A DNA stretch of 64,000 nucleotides from Neonectria sp. B-13 (GCA_002682825.1 NOKP01000007.1:992001-1056000); one strand, 5' to 3'. Shown: positions 35,261 to 49,700, numbered from the stretch's first letter. Translations and numbers: made by a program. The notes: generated by a model from the sequence alone, not told the origin.

Positions 35261-36583
35261 AGGAAGATGAGTTGTGGGCGTCTGTCTCAGACCAAACGGT
35301 GTCGTTCTGTCTCAGTGAGTTAGGCTTCTCGCCCAACCCAACCAAGCTAACGCCCGTTGTCTTGACTATTGCCTCGTCTCGTCTCGCATGGCAGAGCACA
35401 TGGCCGTGCCCTTCCTAGGCCAGGACGGGGACGCAGATGCGACGATATAGGGCAAGCCACCAGAAAATGAAAGTCAAAAGCCAAAAAGAAGGAAAAAGGG
35501 CAAAATACACCAACAACTGACTGTACGCCAGTCCGAGCTGAACAAGGAGCGCATTCATCAAGTTAAACCCCCAAACCCCCAATGATTCGCCCGTCTACGA
35601 TGACGCATGCTGTCAAAGGGTGACAGGTAGGGCGAGGCGCCCGAGGCAGCGGACCTGGCACGCCCCCTTAGGGACCTCGTTCCCACTCCGGCCGTTGCGG
35701 TGCCATCGCAGGTGGGAACCTAGGTTGCCGTTTGACAAGGGGGAGAAGATGCTAAGAATGTGATGCCACGATTTCCCAGCGTTTCCACTGCCGCCGGCTA
35801 TCCGCAGGGGGTGGGTTTGGCTGTTGAGCCTCCCCGGCTGCAGGCAGGGCAAGCCGCGCGCGGGAGTCCCGTTCAGGGGAGGGAGGGGAGATCAGGGTGG
35901 CAAGGCGGTTAATCGCCGGAATGGCGATGGACGACGGATGATGGATGGTGCTGCGAATGGAAAGTCAAAGGAGATGAGATTGAGGCAGTAGAGAAGGGGG
36001 CGGTGGTTTGCAAGGAGGTTGGTTGTAGGAATGCGAGAGTGCGGGACGTCCTACGAAGAAAGAGAACGGGACTAACAACCAGGAACCAAACCAGCCAACC
36101 AACCAGGCCAGCTCAAATCAACAAGACACGACGGACAAGTAAGTATGACGTCGCGAACAAGCATGCCCTCTGCATGTAAACAACAGCGCCGCGTCTGGAT
36201 ACCTCTTCGCCGTCACGTAACCGTTGGCTCATCGGCGGGCGAACAAGGAAGAGGGTCTATAATAGAGCTATAGCAGACGGCAACTATTAATTAATAACAG
36301 GTCCGCAACTCCGCTAGGTGCAAGCAAGAGTCACGCCAGAAGCGCAGAGGGACGCAGCGCACGTTCTCGATCTCGGAGGAAAAGTAGAGGGGAAAAAAAA
36401 GAAAAACAAGGCAACGGCTTCTGCAAGCAAAGCCTCTATTCCCAATGCTTCATCCCGGGGGGCTGTTGGCTGACGAAAGGAAGCGTCCCGAAGTATTTCC
36501 CGCAACCTGGGGAGACACGCACCGACGTCGAACGCAGAAGCACGCCCTCCAGTTCAGTCCAACAGGGCAAATCCCCGTTCCCC

Positions 36584-36606
36584 GAAGAAGAAGAAGAAGA
36601 AGAAAA
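36584..36606 (+). repeat. GAA trinucleotide microsatellite
   Basis: About seven GAA units. They would encode poly-Ser on the minus strand, in a frame with no other support. Confidence 0.85.
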
Positions 36607-39600
36607 GCTGGGAGAAAGAAGGAGGACGGACGAGGATGAGGGAGCGAGCGGATGAGTGGGAGCCAGGCAAAGTCCCTGGATCCTGGAGCCCACGTTGACT
36701 GAGACGGAGCAAGGAGTCGGTTTCGGTATCGGTTTATCTCCGCTTTCCGGCAGTGCGAAGAGGGACCAAAAGGTGGAGCTGACGTTCGGGTCTTTGACCC
36801 TTCTGGACTTCTGGGGTTTAGCGGGTTCCGTGCAAGCTTTAGTGGGATGGCGCCCCGGAGTGGGCTCCGCTGCAGGGCCAGCCACTGAGGCCACCCGACA
36901 CTCGAGGTTCCATGTTCTGTCGGCCCGGGTTGGAGGGGGTTGGTTTTGCCTGATCGGGCGTCTGTTTCTTTAGTGATGGCGGTCTCTAGGGGGGTCCTTT
37001 GAAGCTGGAATGGATGAAGAGATGGATCTGGTCTACGACTCTTGTTCAGAGCACGAGCCCCGCCTGTCTGTTCGTCTGTCCGTCTGTCCCCTTCAACTGA
37101 CTGCGGGATCCCGGCAGGCGCTTGCCCTCACTGGTTGGAAGGTTCCACGGCGACCGTTGGGCGGGTTGGTTCCAGAGCACCACTAACAACTCCACTAAGA
37201 TACAGTGGGCGATCCACCGGGGGTTCAGGCTAGTCCAGGTGGTTATGCACACACCCCCGCGTCACCCATCCACCGGCTGGTCGTATCGCCGCCTCATTCT
37301 CGGGATGCTGCCTCATCCCGTTGCTCTGGTCGTCGACAGGCATGGCCCCGGCCCTATCTCCCTGCTCGGTGATCCTGCCTGCGTCTTTGGGAAGGGAAGA
37401 GAGGAGACTTGTCCATCCACACGGATCCCATTCCCAAGGGCACGAACCAGTGCAGAGCGCCAAGCACCAAACGAGTAAAACGGAGAGGGTAGTCTGTCTA
37501 CTCGACGTTGCATCGCCGCTTACACACTCCCACACTCCCACACACCACAACTTGCTCACGTTCACGCCCCGTCGTCTAGCACTCCAGACCTTTGGAGCAA
37601 TCGCCTAGTCTACACTACACGTTCAGTCCTGTACGAGCTCAGCCTCTCCATCCATCATCATTATTGTTGTCCCCTGCCTTTCTCTCTCCGTCCCATCGAC
37701 CATCATCGCCCACCCATCATCGCCCATCGTCCATCGTCCTTCCCTGCTCCATCCCCTCCCACCCCCTCCAAAACCCGATCTCCGCTCAAAACGTGGTCTA
37801 GATGGGATCATCCCCCATCGACCATTCTCGCACGCCCGAAATTAAGCTCGCCTGGTGACGTCCTGCCACGCCGTCCGTTGACCGACGACACCCCAGCGCG
37901 GCATCCGCATCGTCGTCCATTCCATCATCCACAAACGCCCCCATCGCGCCATGCCCCGGTTCTCTGGGGATCTTCCTAGGGACGGATTATCCTCGCCTGG
38001 CCGCGTTTCCCTCTTTTGCTGCTCCTCGTGGCTGTGCCAGACCGAGGTCACCTTGGGCGCTTACGACAAAGCCGGCAAACTACACGGCATCTTCCATCTT
38101 CCATCCTTGAGCGTCAACGTCAACATATGTCACTTGCCTCCCCTGCGTTTGCTGTGCCGTAGATGAGTCCATCATAATTAGATAGACTCCATCCGACAAT
38201 GTAGATCCTCTTGTCAAAGCGAGAAGAAACAGCCGGGCACCAGCCCCGGCGAAACACGCCCCAAACGCTTCACCCTGCCTCGCTACCGCAGAGCTAGACC
38301 GACCCTCGCGAGCGATCGATGAAGCAGGACAGGCCGAACCTCCCGTAGTAGCCCCTGTCGATATCGAGTTTCCCGTCACGATCTCTTGTCCAAAGTCTCG
38401 GGATCCCGGCGCGCCAGGCACGCTCACCTGACCTGGGCTGGGACTATGACTCGGACCTCTTTTCTTAGTGACTCCATCGTCAACCGCAGGGAATGCCATG
38501 TCCCACGCGTCTTCTTGGACTCGGTGGCCTGGGCTTCCTTCGAACTTTTTTTTGTGGTTTTTTACATTGCCTCCCAACGGCCGTCAAGTCCAGCCCCGGC
38601 CAGTTAGGCTGAGCAGAGGCACAGTTGCTAGCCTGGGAACATGGTTTGCGACTTCTCCAAAGGTTGCCTCGTCTGTTCACGACCCCTTCCATAGAACTGC
38701 ATGGTTTGGCGCTTGGAGAAGGGGAATTGACGTAATCAAATTGGACGAATCCCATTCATTGTGCATATTGGGCCCTCTCTCTGCACAGATTTTTGTCTCT
38801 GCACGGAGTCTCTCTGCACGGAGTCTGTTATAGATCCACCCAGCTCGTGGTGTCTCAGCGCGCCCAATATCAACTCCTCTGGTCGCCTCAATCTACAGCC
38901 CCAACGACGTACGAATACACACAATCCGCCACCGCCAACGGACAAGGACGCATTCGTATTTCCTCCGTCCGGGGCCGCGCCGCGATCGCCCGCCAACGCC
39001 GGGGTAACAGGCTTCGTCTGAGCAACTGCTACCGTCTTTCTTTTCGTCATCTCTCCGATGTCATCTCGTAGTCTATTTTCAACCAGAGGCTCTTTGGAAT
39101 TTGGCCCACGGACCGCGCGCATACAACTCGGAGATGACCGCCTTCCACGTAGCTGTCACGCACGGACTCGTCAATGATGAAATGCATGAAACTCCAATGT
39201 CTTGGTATAATTGTGCCCCACGACTAAGCTACTATTCTTCCTGCAGGTCTCTGCCCAAAAGAACGCCGTGTAAATGCTGCCAAGTTGATTTTGCCCCCAA
39301 GCGCCTCATTGTTCCTATCCACTAACCGCCATAACAAATATCCAGAAAACATGACTATGATTGGTCTCCAGTAATACAGGTGTCTCTGAAGCGAACGTGT
39401 ACCCCTCTCTCTTGCCTTGCCTTCCTGTCCCTTCCCCTCCCCATATTTCCCTCCAGTTCCAACCGTGTTCTCAAACGCCTTGCCAGTAAAGTAAACTCGT
39501 AGAAAGACAATCAATCGGAGGAATAAGCCCCGGCGGTGTGTGTTTGTTGTCATCAAAATATGTCAAATCGTGTCGGATGCCCGTCGTTTCAAGGGGTATA

Positions 39601-39700
39601 TAGTTTGTTTTAGCGGCCTTTTCCCAAATCAAGACGATGCGCGCTGCTCCACTCTTCGTGGTCCCCGTCTGATCTCGCCCTCGGCTGTCAGCCCTTAGGA

Positions 39701-40732
39701 TCAGAGAACAGACCCTGAGGCGTTGAACTCGAAGCTGTGGCAACCCCTCTCGTGTCTCTTCATGTTGCTCCGTACGCTGAAGGCCTTCCCGCAACCGGCA
39801 TGGGGACACTTGAATGGTTTCTCTCCCGTGTGCGAGTGGCTGTGGATACGAAGACTGCTCGGCCGGCTGAATGCCTTACTACATGTTTGGCAGATGTAAC
39901 GGTCCTGGCTCTGTGGGAACGCCGCACCCCCGGTCGGGTTGAGATAGTGGTGATGTTGCCAGGGGTTTGCTCCTGTCGCACTCGGCGCTGCTAGGGTCAT
40001 CGGGGGAGGGAATGACTGTGGGAGTGAACGCTGGTAGTAGGCGCCCATGACCTGATGTTGGTGAGGTGGCGTGGGCTGCATGGGAGGGTAGTAGGTGCCC
40101 ATGGGCGGTTGCTGGTGGGCGAAGGGAGCTGCGAATTGCTGCTGGGGGTAGGGTGCTTGAACTGGAGCGGGAGTGGAGCGAGGGACGGCGCCGGGAGCCA
40201 TCATCTGGCGTTGGATGTCGGCTTCTAAGGGAGGTGTTGTCTCGTAGTAGTATCCTCTCGCTGCTGTGTTGGGGTAGACATGGCTACTGTGCTTATTTGA
40301 AGGAGAGCTGTAGCCGTCGAAAGATGCATCTGTGCTCATGGGCGGCGTGGGCGGTAGTCCATGATGATGGGAGGACTTGGCGTGGCCGGATCCAGGCCGG
40401 CTCTCTGCCTTGATTCCAGATGTCGTGTCGGGCCGTTGCATTTGAAGGCCGGCTGCATCCCAGGTTAGTTTCTTGCTTCCACGGTCCGTATCGTCACTGC
40501 GAGGGTCCTCACCTTCTAGCTGGGGCGAGTGTTGCCGTGACATTGGCGAGGTTTCGCTTACTGGGGAGCCGGCATCGGCGAGCCCTAGCAAGTTCGAGAT
40601 GGAAGGCAACGAGCACTTGTAGTCATCCATCGGGGGCGAAGGTGGCGGTTGCGGTTGTTGGCGGGAAATGTGGTGTCCTCCTTGTTGAGTAGCGTACTGG
40701 CTGGACATGAAGGTAGCGGCCGCGGTATGCAT
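39701..40732 (-). CDS. flbC: C2H2 zinc-finger transcription factor, FlbC-like conidiation regulator
   Basis: This is an intronless minus-strand ORF of 343 aa from the ATG at 40732; an alternative start is the next Met, at codon 9. The long N-terminus is Pro/Gln/Ser/His-rich and disordered, with the conserved-looking segment LPSISNLLGLAD near residue 45. Two C2H2 fingers sit at the extreme C-terminus (~280-335). Finger 1 is C-x2-C-x12-H-x3-H (ICQTCSKAFSRPSSLRIHSH) and finger 2 is C-x4-C-x12-H-x4-H, ending NMKRHERGCH. This layout and finger sequence match FlbC, one of the fluffy-class activators of brlA-dependent asexual sporulation in Aspergillus, with homologues across Pezizomycotina. It acts in the nucleus. 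The gene stands alone in more than 25 kb of gene-sparse DNA, which may carry its regulatory elements. Confidence 0.75.
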   Translation of the reverse strand: MHTAAATFMSSQYATQQGGHHISRQQPQPPPSPPMDDYKCSLPSISNLLGLADAGSPVSETSPMSRQHSPQLEGEDPRSDDTDRGSKKLTWDAAGLQMQRPDTTSGIKAESRPGSGHAKSSHHHGLPPTPPMSTDASFDGYSSPSNKHSSHVYPNTAARGYYYETTPPLEADIQRQMMAPGAVPRSTPAPVQAPYPQQQFAAPFAHQQPPMGTYYPPMQPTPPHQHQVMGAYYQRSLPQSFPPPMTLAAPSATGANPWQHHHYLNPTGGAAFPQSQDRYICQTCSKAFSRPSSLRIHSHSHTGEKPFKCPHAGCGKAFSVRSNMKRHERGCHSFEFNASGSVL

Positions 40733-43700
40733 TTGTACGTGCAAGTGTCGCAGATAGGTAGTATTAAGCTCGAGTCGCCTGCAGAGGAGGATGCTTGCGA
40801 GGGGACGATGGGTCCAAGTGAATTAGAGAGAAGAGACGGTGTGGGCAGTATTAGGTGAAGAGAGGGGTAGGTTCGATGTTGATTAAAGGAGCCCCAGAGT
40901 CTGTTGGTTTGTCAAACAGTTGTTGTTGGTTGATTCGAAGACTTCCAAGATGTCAGTACGTGCAAGTGTGGTTGAAGGGGGCCTCGGGAAACTTAAGTAC
41001 GTTTCTCGGGTGGGAAAGAAGCTTGTCAAGGGTTAAAGGCGCCGTGTAATAGATCTGCGAATCGGCCATGGCCATCCTGGAGCGTACCCCCTCCAGTCCC
41101 AAAGCTGTCACAAAAACTCACAGTGGGTCATATACCGACCGGGAAGGCGAACCTGGCACGAAAGGATCAGGGTTGATGAGCGGGCGAGGGTAGGGTAGGG
41201 TAGGAGAGCGAAAGGGGGGGAGAGGGGGGTGGATTGTCCGCAACGGTGACGGAACCTTCCCTGGCCCCATCGATGGGTCTGGGTGTGATGTCTGTCCCGG
41301 CAGTGAAGCCCCACCCCCCGGCGTCTTGGCGGGATGCGGAGGGTGTGGCAGCTGAGGGATGTGAGATGTGGGAGGTGGGAGGTGGGAGGTGCGCGTGGTG
41401 AATGAGATCTGCTACGTCGACGACTAAAGTATGGATGGGGAGTGCGCCAAAGTGCGTGGCCTTGGCCGCCGGGATGCTCATGGATCGCTCCGTGGTCAAC
41501 GGTCAATAGGCAAATCATCGAGATCCCACGTTCCCTAGCCCTGTGTTTATTTATCTCCTTTCGTGCCGTGTGTGATGTTGATCATCGTTGTGGTGTCCGC
41601 TCGCCATGCATTCCCTCCTCGTCGGTCTTCTTCGTCCCTGTTCGAGCTCCGATCCAGAATTTTCCTGAATCGAACTTGCTGGCTCCTTTGCCATGGTGAC
41701 ATCAACAGCCCGTCACAAAAACGTGATGGGCAAGCTGAAGGGCTCAACGCCGGAAGCCCGGGGCGCGCTTTCTGGTCCGTCCGCGCCTGGCCCAGAGTTA
41801 TTCATCCCATGGAACCCAAGCCAACCCAGTCAAGCCCTGCGACCATCCCGGCGGCGCTGCACTTTGACTCCCGGACCACTATTTCCTGTTTAGGACTTCA
41901 GTACCGTTCCGAGAGCACTTGAGGCCCCGCTTTCACCACACCCTAGTCTTGTCACCTGTGGCTTGTGTTTTGGGACAGGGGCTTGACCCCCGCCCCTGGA
42001 CTCGGTTTGGCCTTTGCCCTCGAAATCTTGAATCGCTGAGGTTGCATCTTGAGACGATCTTTGACTCGAAACTCTTCTCTTGCACATCTCCCGTTCACGT
42101 TTCGTGCGTGCCTCGTGTGACCGGATTCCCGAGCTGGCATTATGCCGAACGAGCTCGGATTGAGCATCATCCGCTGCCCAACTACATGTGAACGAGATGT
42201 AACGGCGTGCCGTCTTCGTTCCAAGATAATCAACTCTCACCGCGATATCCGGGTTCCCATTGTGCAGGCACGCAAGGGGCAAACCTTAAATGGCACATAT
42301 ATCAACTCCTCGTATCCCCTGAACCACTTCACCGACGTCATTGGCATAGCTAAGGACAGGCATAGCTATTAAGAAGAAAGTTAGAGTCCTGAGCGATGAA
42401 GTTCGTTCTCGGATAGGAAATTGGTATTTTGAAAGGCGCAGACAAGGTAGAAAGCATAGCTGAATGCCATGCACCACGCGAACTGTCTCAGTCCACCCAA
42501 GGTAAGTTGTGGACATGAGAATCCACCAGGTATGAATGATGCGTCGCATTGTAACGGAGCCCTAGTTGGTATTGAGATGTTTCGCTGTGAGATGTGGCTG
42601 GCACGCAGAGACTCTGGAGTGCATGAGAGAGGCTGAGTCGCTGCGGGCTGGCGCACATCGCTTGCAGATTCGCAGATTTTGTTGCGTTGGTCTCGTGAGT
42701 TGTGAAGGTGTAAGCGAGTCACAAACGCGACGATGGCGTGTCGGCACGGCGTAATCCCGTGGCCCCGGCTGTAGTTGTGCGCTAGGGCTTGCTGCATCTG
42801 TCATCTGCGTCCCTGGCTCACAAAGTCGAGTCTTTCTGTGTTCAACGAGAAAATCGGGCTAATTTGGATGATCGTCGCTTTAGCGGGCGCCTCCCCTTCC
42901 TCGCTTAGAGTGGAAGAATTCCTTGGCACGGGCTTTGATCGACAAAGCGTTTGGAGAGGAGAGGGGTAAACTAGCGCCCGGTTCCCCTTGAATGACGGCG
43001 GTCGGCAGCCCGAGAATCATCTCTGACAGTGCTTGAAACCCTGGTTGGTGGATGAGAAAGTACCCTGTTGACAGTGTGGCAATTGGGGGTAACGGACGAG
43101 CCATGAAGATGCCGACCGTCAAGTCAAAGGTCATGGTCGGCATCTCAAAGAGAAGAGAGAGCCCTTTTCCCGCAGCAAGAGAACTCATTCCGTGGCCTCC
43201 TCTGAAACAGAGCTAGACACGCCGTCGACAATCCGCCTGTCAAACCTTGAGCGATAACACGTGTGAAGTCCGTGGCTTTACTTTTGCCATTTGCCGGGGG
43301 TCGCGCCATCGCCAGCCACGCCCGTTAGCACTGCCCATTGCCAAGAACAAGCCGCTTCAATTACCGGTGGTGTCCCCCTTCAGACTGGCACTGAATTTGG
43401 GTACCGAATCTGGGGTTCACCTTGGGGACTCTTGGTGGAAAGCCGTTCTCGCACTCTGGTCGTCGCTGGCACTGCCGGAGAGCGGAGGGAACTGGCAAAA
43501 TCCCCTTTCTTTCTGTTCATTGATGTGATGTCATGCCTGCATCCTTTGTCCAGGCTTGCAAAATCAAATGCATGTCAACATCTTCGTGCATTTTGCGGCA
43601 CGGCGCCAGAAGCAACAGGTTGGGACTAGTGTTGCGTTGATCTGGTGAACGACAAACCCTCAAGAGCCGGGAGTTGGTTTCACTCGACGGAACGGAACTG

Positions 43701-46700
43701 CCGATGATACTATCTAGCTTCTCAGGAGCAGCCCATGCGATTCCCGAGGCATCCTGGAAACCATCATTCCCAAAGAGCTTGCTGTTGACTTGTGCTCCCA
43801 GGCCACCACCTCTTAGGGCGGTGGTACTTCGGAGGCTTGTCCATTTGCCTGCCGCTTAGGACCCAGCACTGTGGTTGTCATTGTTGGCCATTCGGGGATT
43901 TGTCAATATCTGGATCTTCTCAGTGACAGCCTTGGGCAGCTAGTGTTGAGGCACAGCCGGTTAGGCCGTCGGTGTCGGTGGGGGATTGTTGCAATGCTGA
44001 TCGGTGGGGTCACAACATGTAAACGGGTGGGTCATCCGGGATGGTACCAACCATGATACAATGCTGCAGGACCTCGACGTCAATCTTGGACAGAAAGGGG
44101 GCAAGTTGATGTGGCTTCCGGGGATTGCAGTGGGAGTCGAAAGAGAGAGAGACGAAGTCTCTCCAGACCGGGTCCAGAGTGGAGTAGCTCATGAGCGGCT
44201 TGGGGGGCCTTCCCGAGAATGCAGGGACGAGTTATTTCAGTAGTGAAACAAGTTCCCGGTGCAGCAGTTCAAGATTGGATACAGCGCGGCGCAGTGAGCT
44301 TTCGACGACTTGATAACCAAATGTGGTCGTGGATGAGCTGGGCTAAGGGTTGTCTTGTCTGCCCGGCTCCGGACTCGGACGGTGGACTTGTTAGTGCTAG
44401 TCGTGTCTTGGTTTAAAACGCGCTTCCAGAACCGAAGGCGCATGTGGGATAGCGCAAACGAGAGAGGATGATATTGTGGAAGCACGGCTACCTCGGTTGG
44501 GCTAGAGGCAGGGCTTCTCCATATAGTCACCGCCAGCTAAGGAGGCAGGGAAGTATAAAACCGGCTGTAGAAAGGATGGAAACTGAAGGTCAAACGACAA
44601 CCATGCAAAGTAAACCAAGGCTATTCATACTGGGTAGCAAAGTGTCGTTACGCAAGTTGTGGGATGCAACTTTGGCGATCAAGTGTAGGAACTGCAATTG
44701 GTTGGGGCTTCCCGTCTGGTGCAGAGTAGTGCCGGGGGCATTTCCAGAAACGGTCGATGAGAGACAGGGTCGAGGGTGTGAAGAAATCTGTCGATCAGTA
44801 CAGGACTGGCGGGCTGGGGGAAGCTTCCCGCGCAGTTCGGTGGGGACGAACAGTCGCAGAGCGCAGAGCACAGTGGATATTTACCAAGGCGTGCTGGAAG
44901 TGTGGAAGGGTGGAAGTGTGGAAGGGCGGAAATCGTGGGTCGTAACTGGAAAAAGCAAAGCCTCTCGTCAAGGAAGAAGCTACGGCAGAACTGAGCTGAC
45001 AGGCCGACCATTATTCGTTTAGCTCGCGGGTGAGTTAATGACAGGACCCTTGGCGATAGGAAGGAAAGTTTAGATAAGTATGGTGAAGGGAGTGAAAAAG
45101 GATGAAATGAAATGAAATGACGCGTGGCCTCTACTGTACTGGAAAGAACCGCCCGCGCCACCTGAACTTTACCACCTGAATTAAGTTGGCGAATAATCCA
45201 CTGGTGGGAAACAGGCACCTACCTACCTGCCTGTTTTGTCAATGACAAAAGGGAAACTGGGAGCGTAAGGCACAGCACAGCAGCTTGTGTGAACGAACAG
45301 TGTGATACCTCGGATTCGGCGTCTCTCATCGAGTCTGTCCCATGCTGGTGGCTGCAAAGGGATGCATGCAGGGCAGGGTCCACCGGCTGCGGGCCGCCAC
45401 AGTGTGTAGTACAGTGCGTAGTATCCATCCCAGGTGTAATTACCACTGTATTGTGAGCTTTGTGAGGGAGCTGACACATCCACCCCATCATGTCCATACA
45501 CATCCCACAAATCGCCGGCTTTTCGGATGCCCCTAGAATTCTGCTGGAAGGAATGATGCCCTTGTGGGAAAAAAGCTGGAGTTCCACGGTTGGCGTTAGC
45601 GTACCCATAACCTACTAAGGTAGGTTCCTTGGCAAGCTACCTTACTTAAGTGGGTAAGGACCTGCTAACGTCGGAGGCACCTCAGCGAGCTTCCATTGGA
45701 GGGAGCCCTAATGGATGGTATGGACCAGGGGGCTTCCATAATTAGGCAGGTGGGTAGGTGGGTGCGAGCGGCGTGTCCTGCCACTGTCACCGAGACCAAC
45801 ACCTCACTCATCAGGCAACCACTAAACTCTGGACGAAGACCGTGCCGCGGCCAAGTTCATTCGGCCAAGTTCACTTCCTCCACTACATGGAGCCTGATCC
45901 TTCCCGCCGAAGGCTAAACGTCGTGATCGTCCATCATTCTCCCTGCATTGTGCATCGAGCTTCCTCCCTCTCACGTTCATGCTTCCTGGGTCCGGAGCAT
46001 GGGGCCTCAGTTGACTCTCCTTCCTAGGAACGCCCCCGTTCACTGCGATATGCAACAGCGCATATCCTTGACGAGCCTGAGGTGACGGACGGGCCCTGGC
46101 ATGAACCCGATTGATGCTATTCATGTCCATGCCCACCTCCAACCTTCATTTCCGTGTCGTGCTCATCCCCATTTCCGTCTGCGTCTTCGACCGCGTCCGC
46201 ATCTGCGTCACTGTCTTCATCTACTGTCTCCATCTGCAGCGTTGCACTTACCACTATGCGGATGCAGGCCGGAACTCTCAGTCTCCGCGCCTCTTTCTTT
46301 GCTGTTGTCGCATCTCCAGCATCACTTTCATCGAGAATGATGCACCCATGGAGAGTAGGTATGGCCCCTTCCTGCTAACCGGCAGCAAAGGGGGATGTTT
46401 AGCAACCTAGGCTGTCACAAAGCAGCTTAACATACGAATAGTCCTTGTTCTTCTTATTCTTACGTGGTGCAATGCACAAGATGGTTTGACCAAGTTTCCT
46501 TCCGGCATCCGCGGGCTCCAGCATTGAGGCTGGTGAGAGAGAGAGCAATGGCTCAATGACCTCAGAGACGACTCGGAGGCTCAGAGGCCCGCCGTTTGGG
46601 TCATTAGCGGCCAAGTCCCCACGAGGGTTTCCTGTGATCTCCAGAGGCCGCGGCGATCAGCAGGGGCCACCCCGGTTGGTCCACGATGCCGGCCACGCGA

Positions 46701-49700
46701 GATGTGGATTAACTCGATTCGGGGGCCACCCCTTGGCCTTACTGCTCCACTCGTCATGGTGGCCTGATACTAATCTCTTGCGTCTGCTGGCACCATGAGT
46801 TGCAGCCTTGTTGCCGGGGCTGGGCCTCTCTAGCTTGCCCCCAAGGCCGCGGGCGTTGGTGCGCCGGCGCTGACTTGGCCTTTGATCTTGTGCAGACTTC
46901 TAGCCTCTGGCCCTCTAACCTCGAGCATCCAGCGCCCCGAGGCACAGGGCACCTTCTAGAGTCGCGACGGATCATCAGAGGGCATTGTACGAATAAGCGT
47001 CTATGTCTCGCCGCCGCATTGAGTTCTCTCGAGACGCCACGTCCGTCTTCGGTCGCCCTCACCTCGCCCTCACCTCGGTCCTCATTCTGTCTCTACCTCC
47101 CTTACCAAGTTTCTCCAGCACCACGCCGGTGGCAATGCTGCCCACACTGGGACTAGCCCCTAATACCGTCCGTCCTTGCATCCGTATTCCTTCTGTCATT
47201 AAAAAACACACTCTTCCTTGCTCAAAGACAAGAACCATGCAGCCCCCAACGTCCACAAGCCTCTTCAAAGGACTCCGCTGCGACGACAAGATTACTCTTT
47301 TTGGCAACTCTGGTCCGAGACAGGGACGCTTGATCTACAGCATGCTATTTGCAAAGCGTGAGCGCAAACAATCAATCCTACTAGGAGCCCCCCATGTCCG
47401 GGGGGTTTCCCGTCGCGGCCCACATCCCTTCTTCCTGAACCCAGCCCACCGTCTCCGGATCCAAAGACTCAAATCCCCTTGTCCTGGCTGCCATGGATAT
47501 GTGCTGCGGTAAAGCTTGTCAGCCAGCCTACCCCTCGACCTCTCATGTAGAAAGAAGTTGTACGAATATTCACTGCTTAGTAGGTTCTGTCATTATGCTC
47601 AATCAAGAATGGCTTGCGGGTATATCCAGCTGCGGGTTGTGATCTCACCGGATCTGTTGGTCATTGAGTGTGCTTCGGGTCGTGGTGCTTCCACAATTCC
47701 GAAGTGCATACCATCGGTCATCCCCTTTGCAGAGAATGACGGCGATCAGGGGTGACGTTAATCTACCGTTCATCTGGGGATGTGGTAACTTGACATTCCG
47801 GACTGTAGTATTCTTGAATGAGGATGGGCCAAGTACTGTACGAAGTACCTCGCATCAACTGCCGTTCCCCTCCAGGGTTCGATGACATCGACAAGGACAG
47901 TGATCGTCAAGCCTCCCAACCAATCCTACTCAGCCATCCGCACAAATGAGCACATTCCCTAGTCATTAAGCGAACGCATAACAGCCACCAGAGTCCCTGC
48001 CGCCCACGAAGGCTAGCCCTTCAGTGCCCTGCGAATCATCTCCCACAACAATTTGTGCAAGCGGCAAGGGCTCTCTCTTGTTCCCAGCTAGGGATCGTCG
48101 GCTCCTTGGGTCTTGGCTCGAGAACACCCCTCAAACCGGCATGCGGGCCGAGCCCTCGGAACGCTGGCAGATCAAGTAGTCAGTTATGTTCCAGGCCTTG
48201 GGCTAGGGCTCTGCAAACGAATGTCACGCATTCGATCGTCGTTTCTTGCCGGCAGACATGGGAACTTGCTCCCCGAATGGTTTCAGTTGTCTCCTCAAAC
48301 CGAGAGCTCTTAGTGCAAAGTCAGCGTTGCATTGTACCTCTGCGGGTATGCCCTTGCGTTCGCAAATGGATTGTCCTAGGCGGTGCGCTGCATTGTGCCA
48401 ATGTGTCTCGCAGGATTGGCTTACGCATGCGAAGTATTCGTGCTCTGGATATTCATTTGCCGTCATCGACTACCTGCTTCGTACTGTCTGACATTTGGTA
48501 CCAAAGGGTCAGCGTGTGTGTATTGCTCACGATTTATCCGTCCTGAATCCTGCTCTCATACCAACCAACACCCATGTACCACCACATTCACAAATCTGCA
48601 GCCATGGGTTATTTTTTCTCGACCCCCAGGATTTATAAGCGTCTGCTAATCAACAGTCTCCTGTAGCTAAGGCATTTATGCAACCACCTTGCAGGATACG
48701 TACTTATTCACCCCCTCCCTCCTCAAACACCGCATTGTTAGCTTCCCGGCGTTCTACCAGAGATTCGCGCTGATCATCTGCACAGGGGACCATGGCAGCC
48801 CGGGCTAACCGGCGCCTACGGGGGGCTAGACTCGATGATTTGCTCGACCTGCAGACGAGGGGGCATTTCGATGCAGCTCTGATGCGTCGAGATCTGGTCG
48901 GCGTTAACGGTTGACAGCTCCGCCTCCGGACAGAACCTAGCAAGCGAGGTGGTCTTTCAAGCCGGAATTTCTACGAGCGCCACGTTTTCACAGTCATTCG
49001 CCGATTTGGGGGGGATGAAATATCTTTTCTCTCTTCTCTGAGGACCAGGTTAGGACTTCATATAACTCACTAGATACAAGCCTGGTTTCGGGGAAAAGCA
49101 AGGCATTGTAGGCCGCCGTTGCTGCATTCGAGGCTCAACCTGACGTCTTCACAACGTAGGTGACGTTGGAGCTAAGCTATCCCATGGCAACGTTGGGCGT
49201 GTGAGACTTGCAACTAGTAGTGTGTCAAGCCACTTCGGAGCAGAACCACGGCCGGTGGCAATAAGTTATGGAACAATGGCGTATCTGGACCGCGCTTAGG
49301 GGCATATTTCTTTTGACATGTGCCTCCCAACGTCTCTTTCTGGAGGTGTCGAGATGCTAGTTTGTCTCTCGGTGTGATAATGGCGGCAAGGGCGTTGGTG
49401 TGGCTGACGTTCATTCGACGCGCTCGGTGAGAGCTCCGTCCTACTATCTCCGGGGGGTTGTCGGTGGTGGCTATACCGTCGACGAGATATAACGTTCCTT
49501 TTGCTGCCGTAGATAGCTCGCCTGTGTCACGTCAAGCTCGTACGACTCGACTCACCCTGCATTTCCCTTGCAGGAGCCAAAGGAACAGAGGGCAGAGGGC
49601 AGAGGGCAGACTTGTTCCCCAGCAAGAGGGTATTCTTACGAAAGTACTCCGTAACCACACCGCGCTTGAACGCCACTCCACATGCAGGACGTTGCTTTTG

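Larger units (their letters stand above)
32871..39700. other. Gene-poor region downstream of the FlbC-like gene
   Basis: No conserved coding sequence was recognised in 6.8 kb. The many overlapping frames are low-complexity. It contains short tandem repeats at 33335, 35213, 36584 and 38777-38825. The last few hundred bases before 39701 are probably the 3' UTR of the minus-strand C2H2 gene. Confidence 0.45.

Noticed and set aside
36436..36894. 152-aa minus-strand frame with a poly-Ser run
   Set aside because: The poly-Ser comes from a GAA microsatellite, the frame begins at a non-ATG codon, and no domain is present.
42880..43188. 102-aa minus-strand frame with a proper ATG
   Set aside because: It has no family resemblance and no splice partners, and its length is within what chance gives in this GC-rich DNA.
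47003..47512. 169-aa plus-strand frame
   Set aside because: Composition is that of random translated DNA with no motif and no conserved neighbour.
48793..48915. 40-codon plus-strand frame starting ATGGCAGCC with a Leu/Asp/Arg-rich reading
   Set aside because: It is too short, without homologue or downstream exon.
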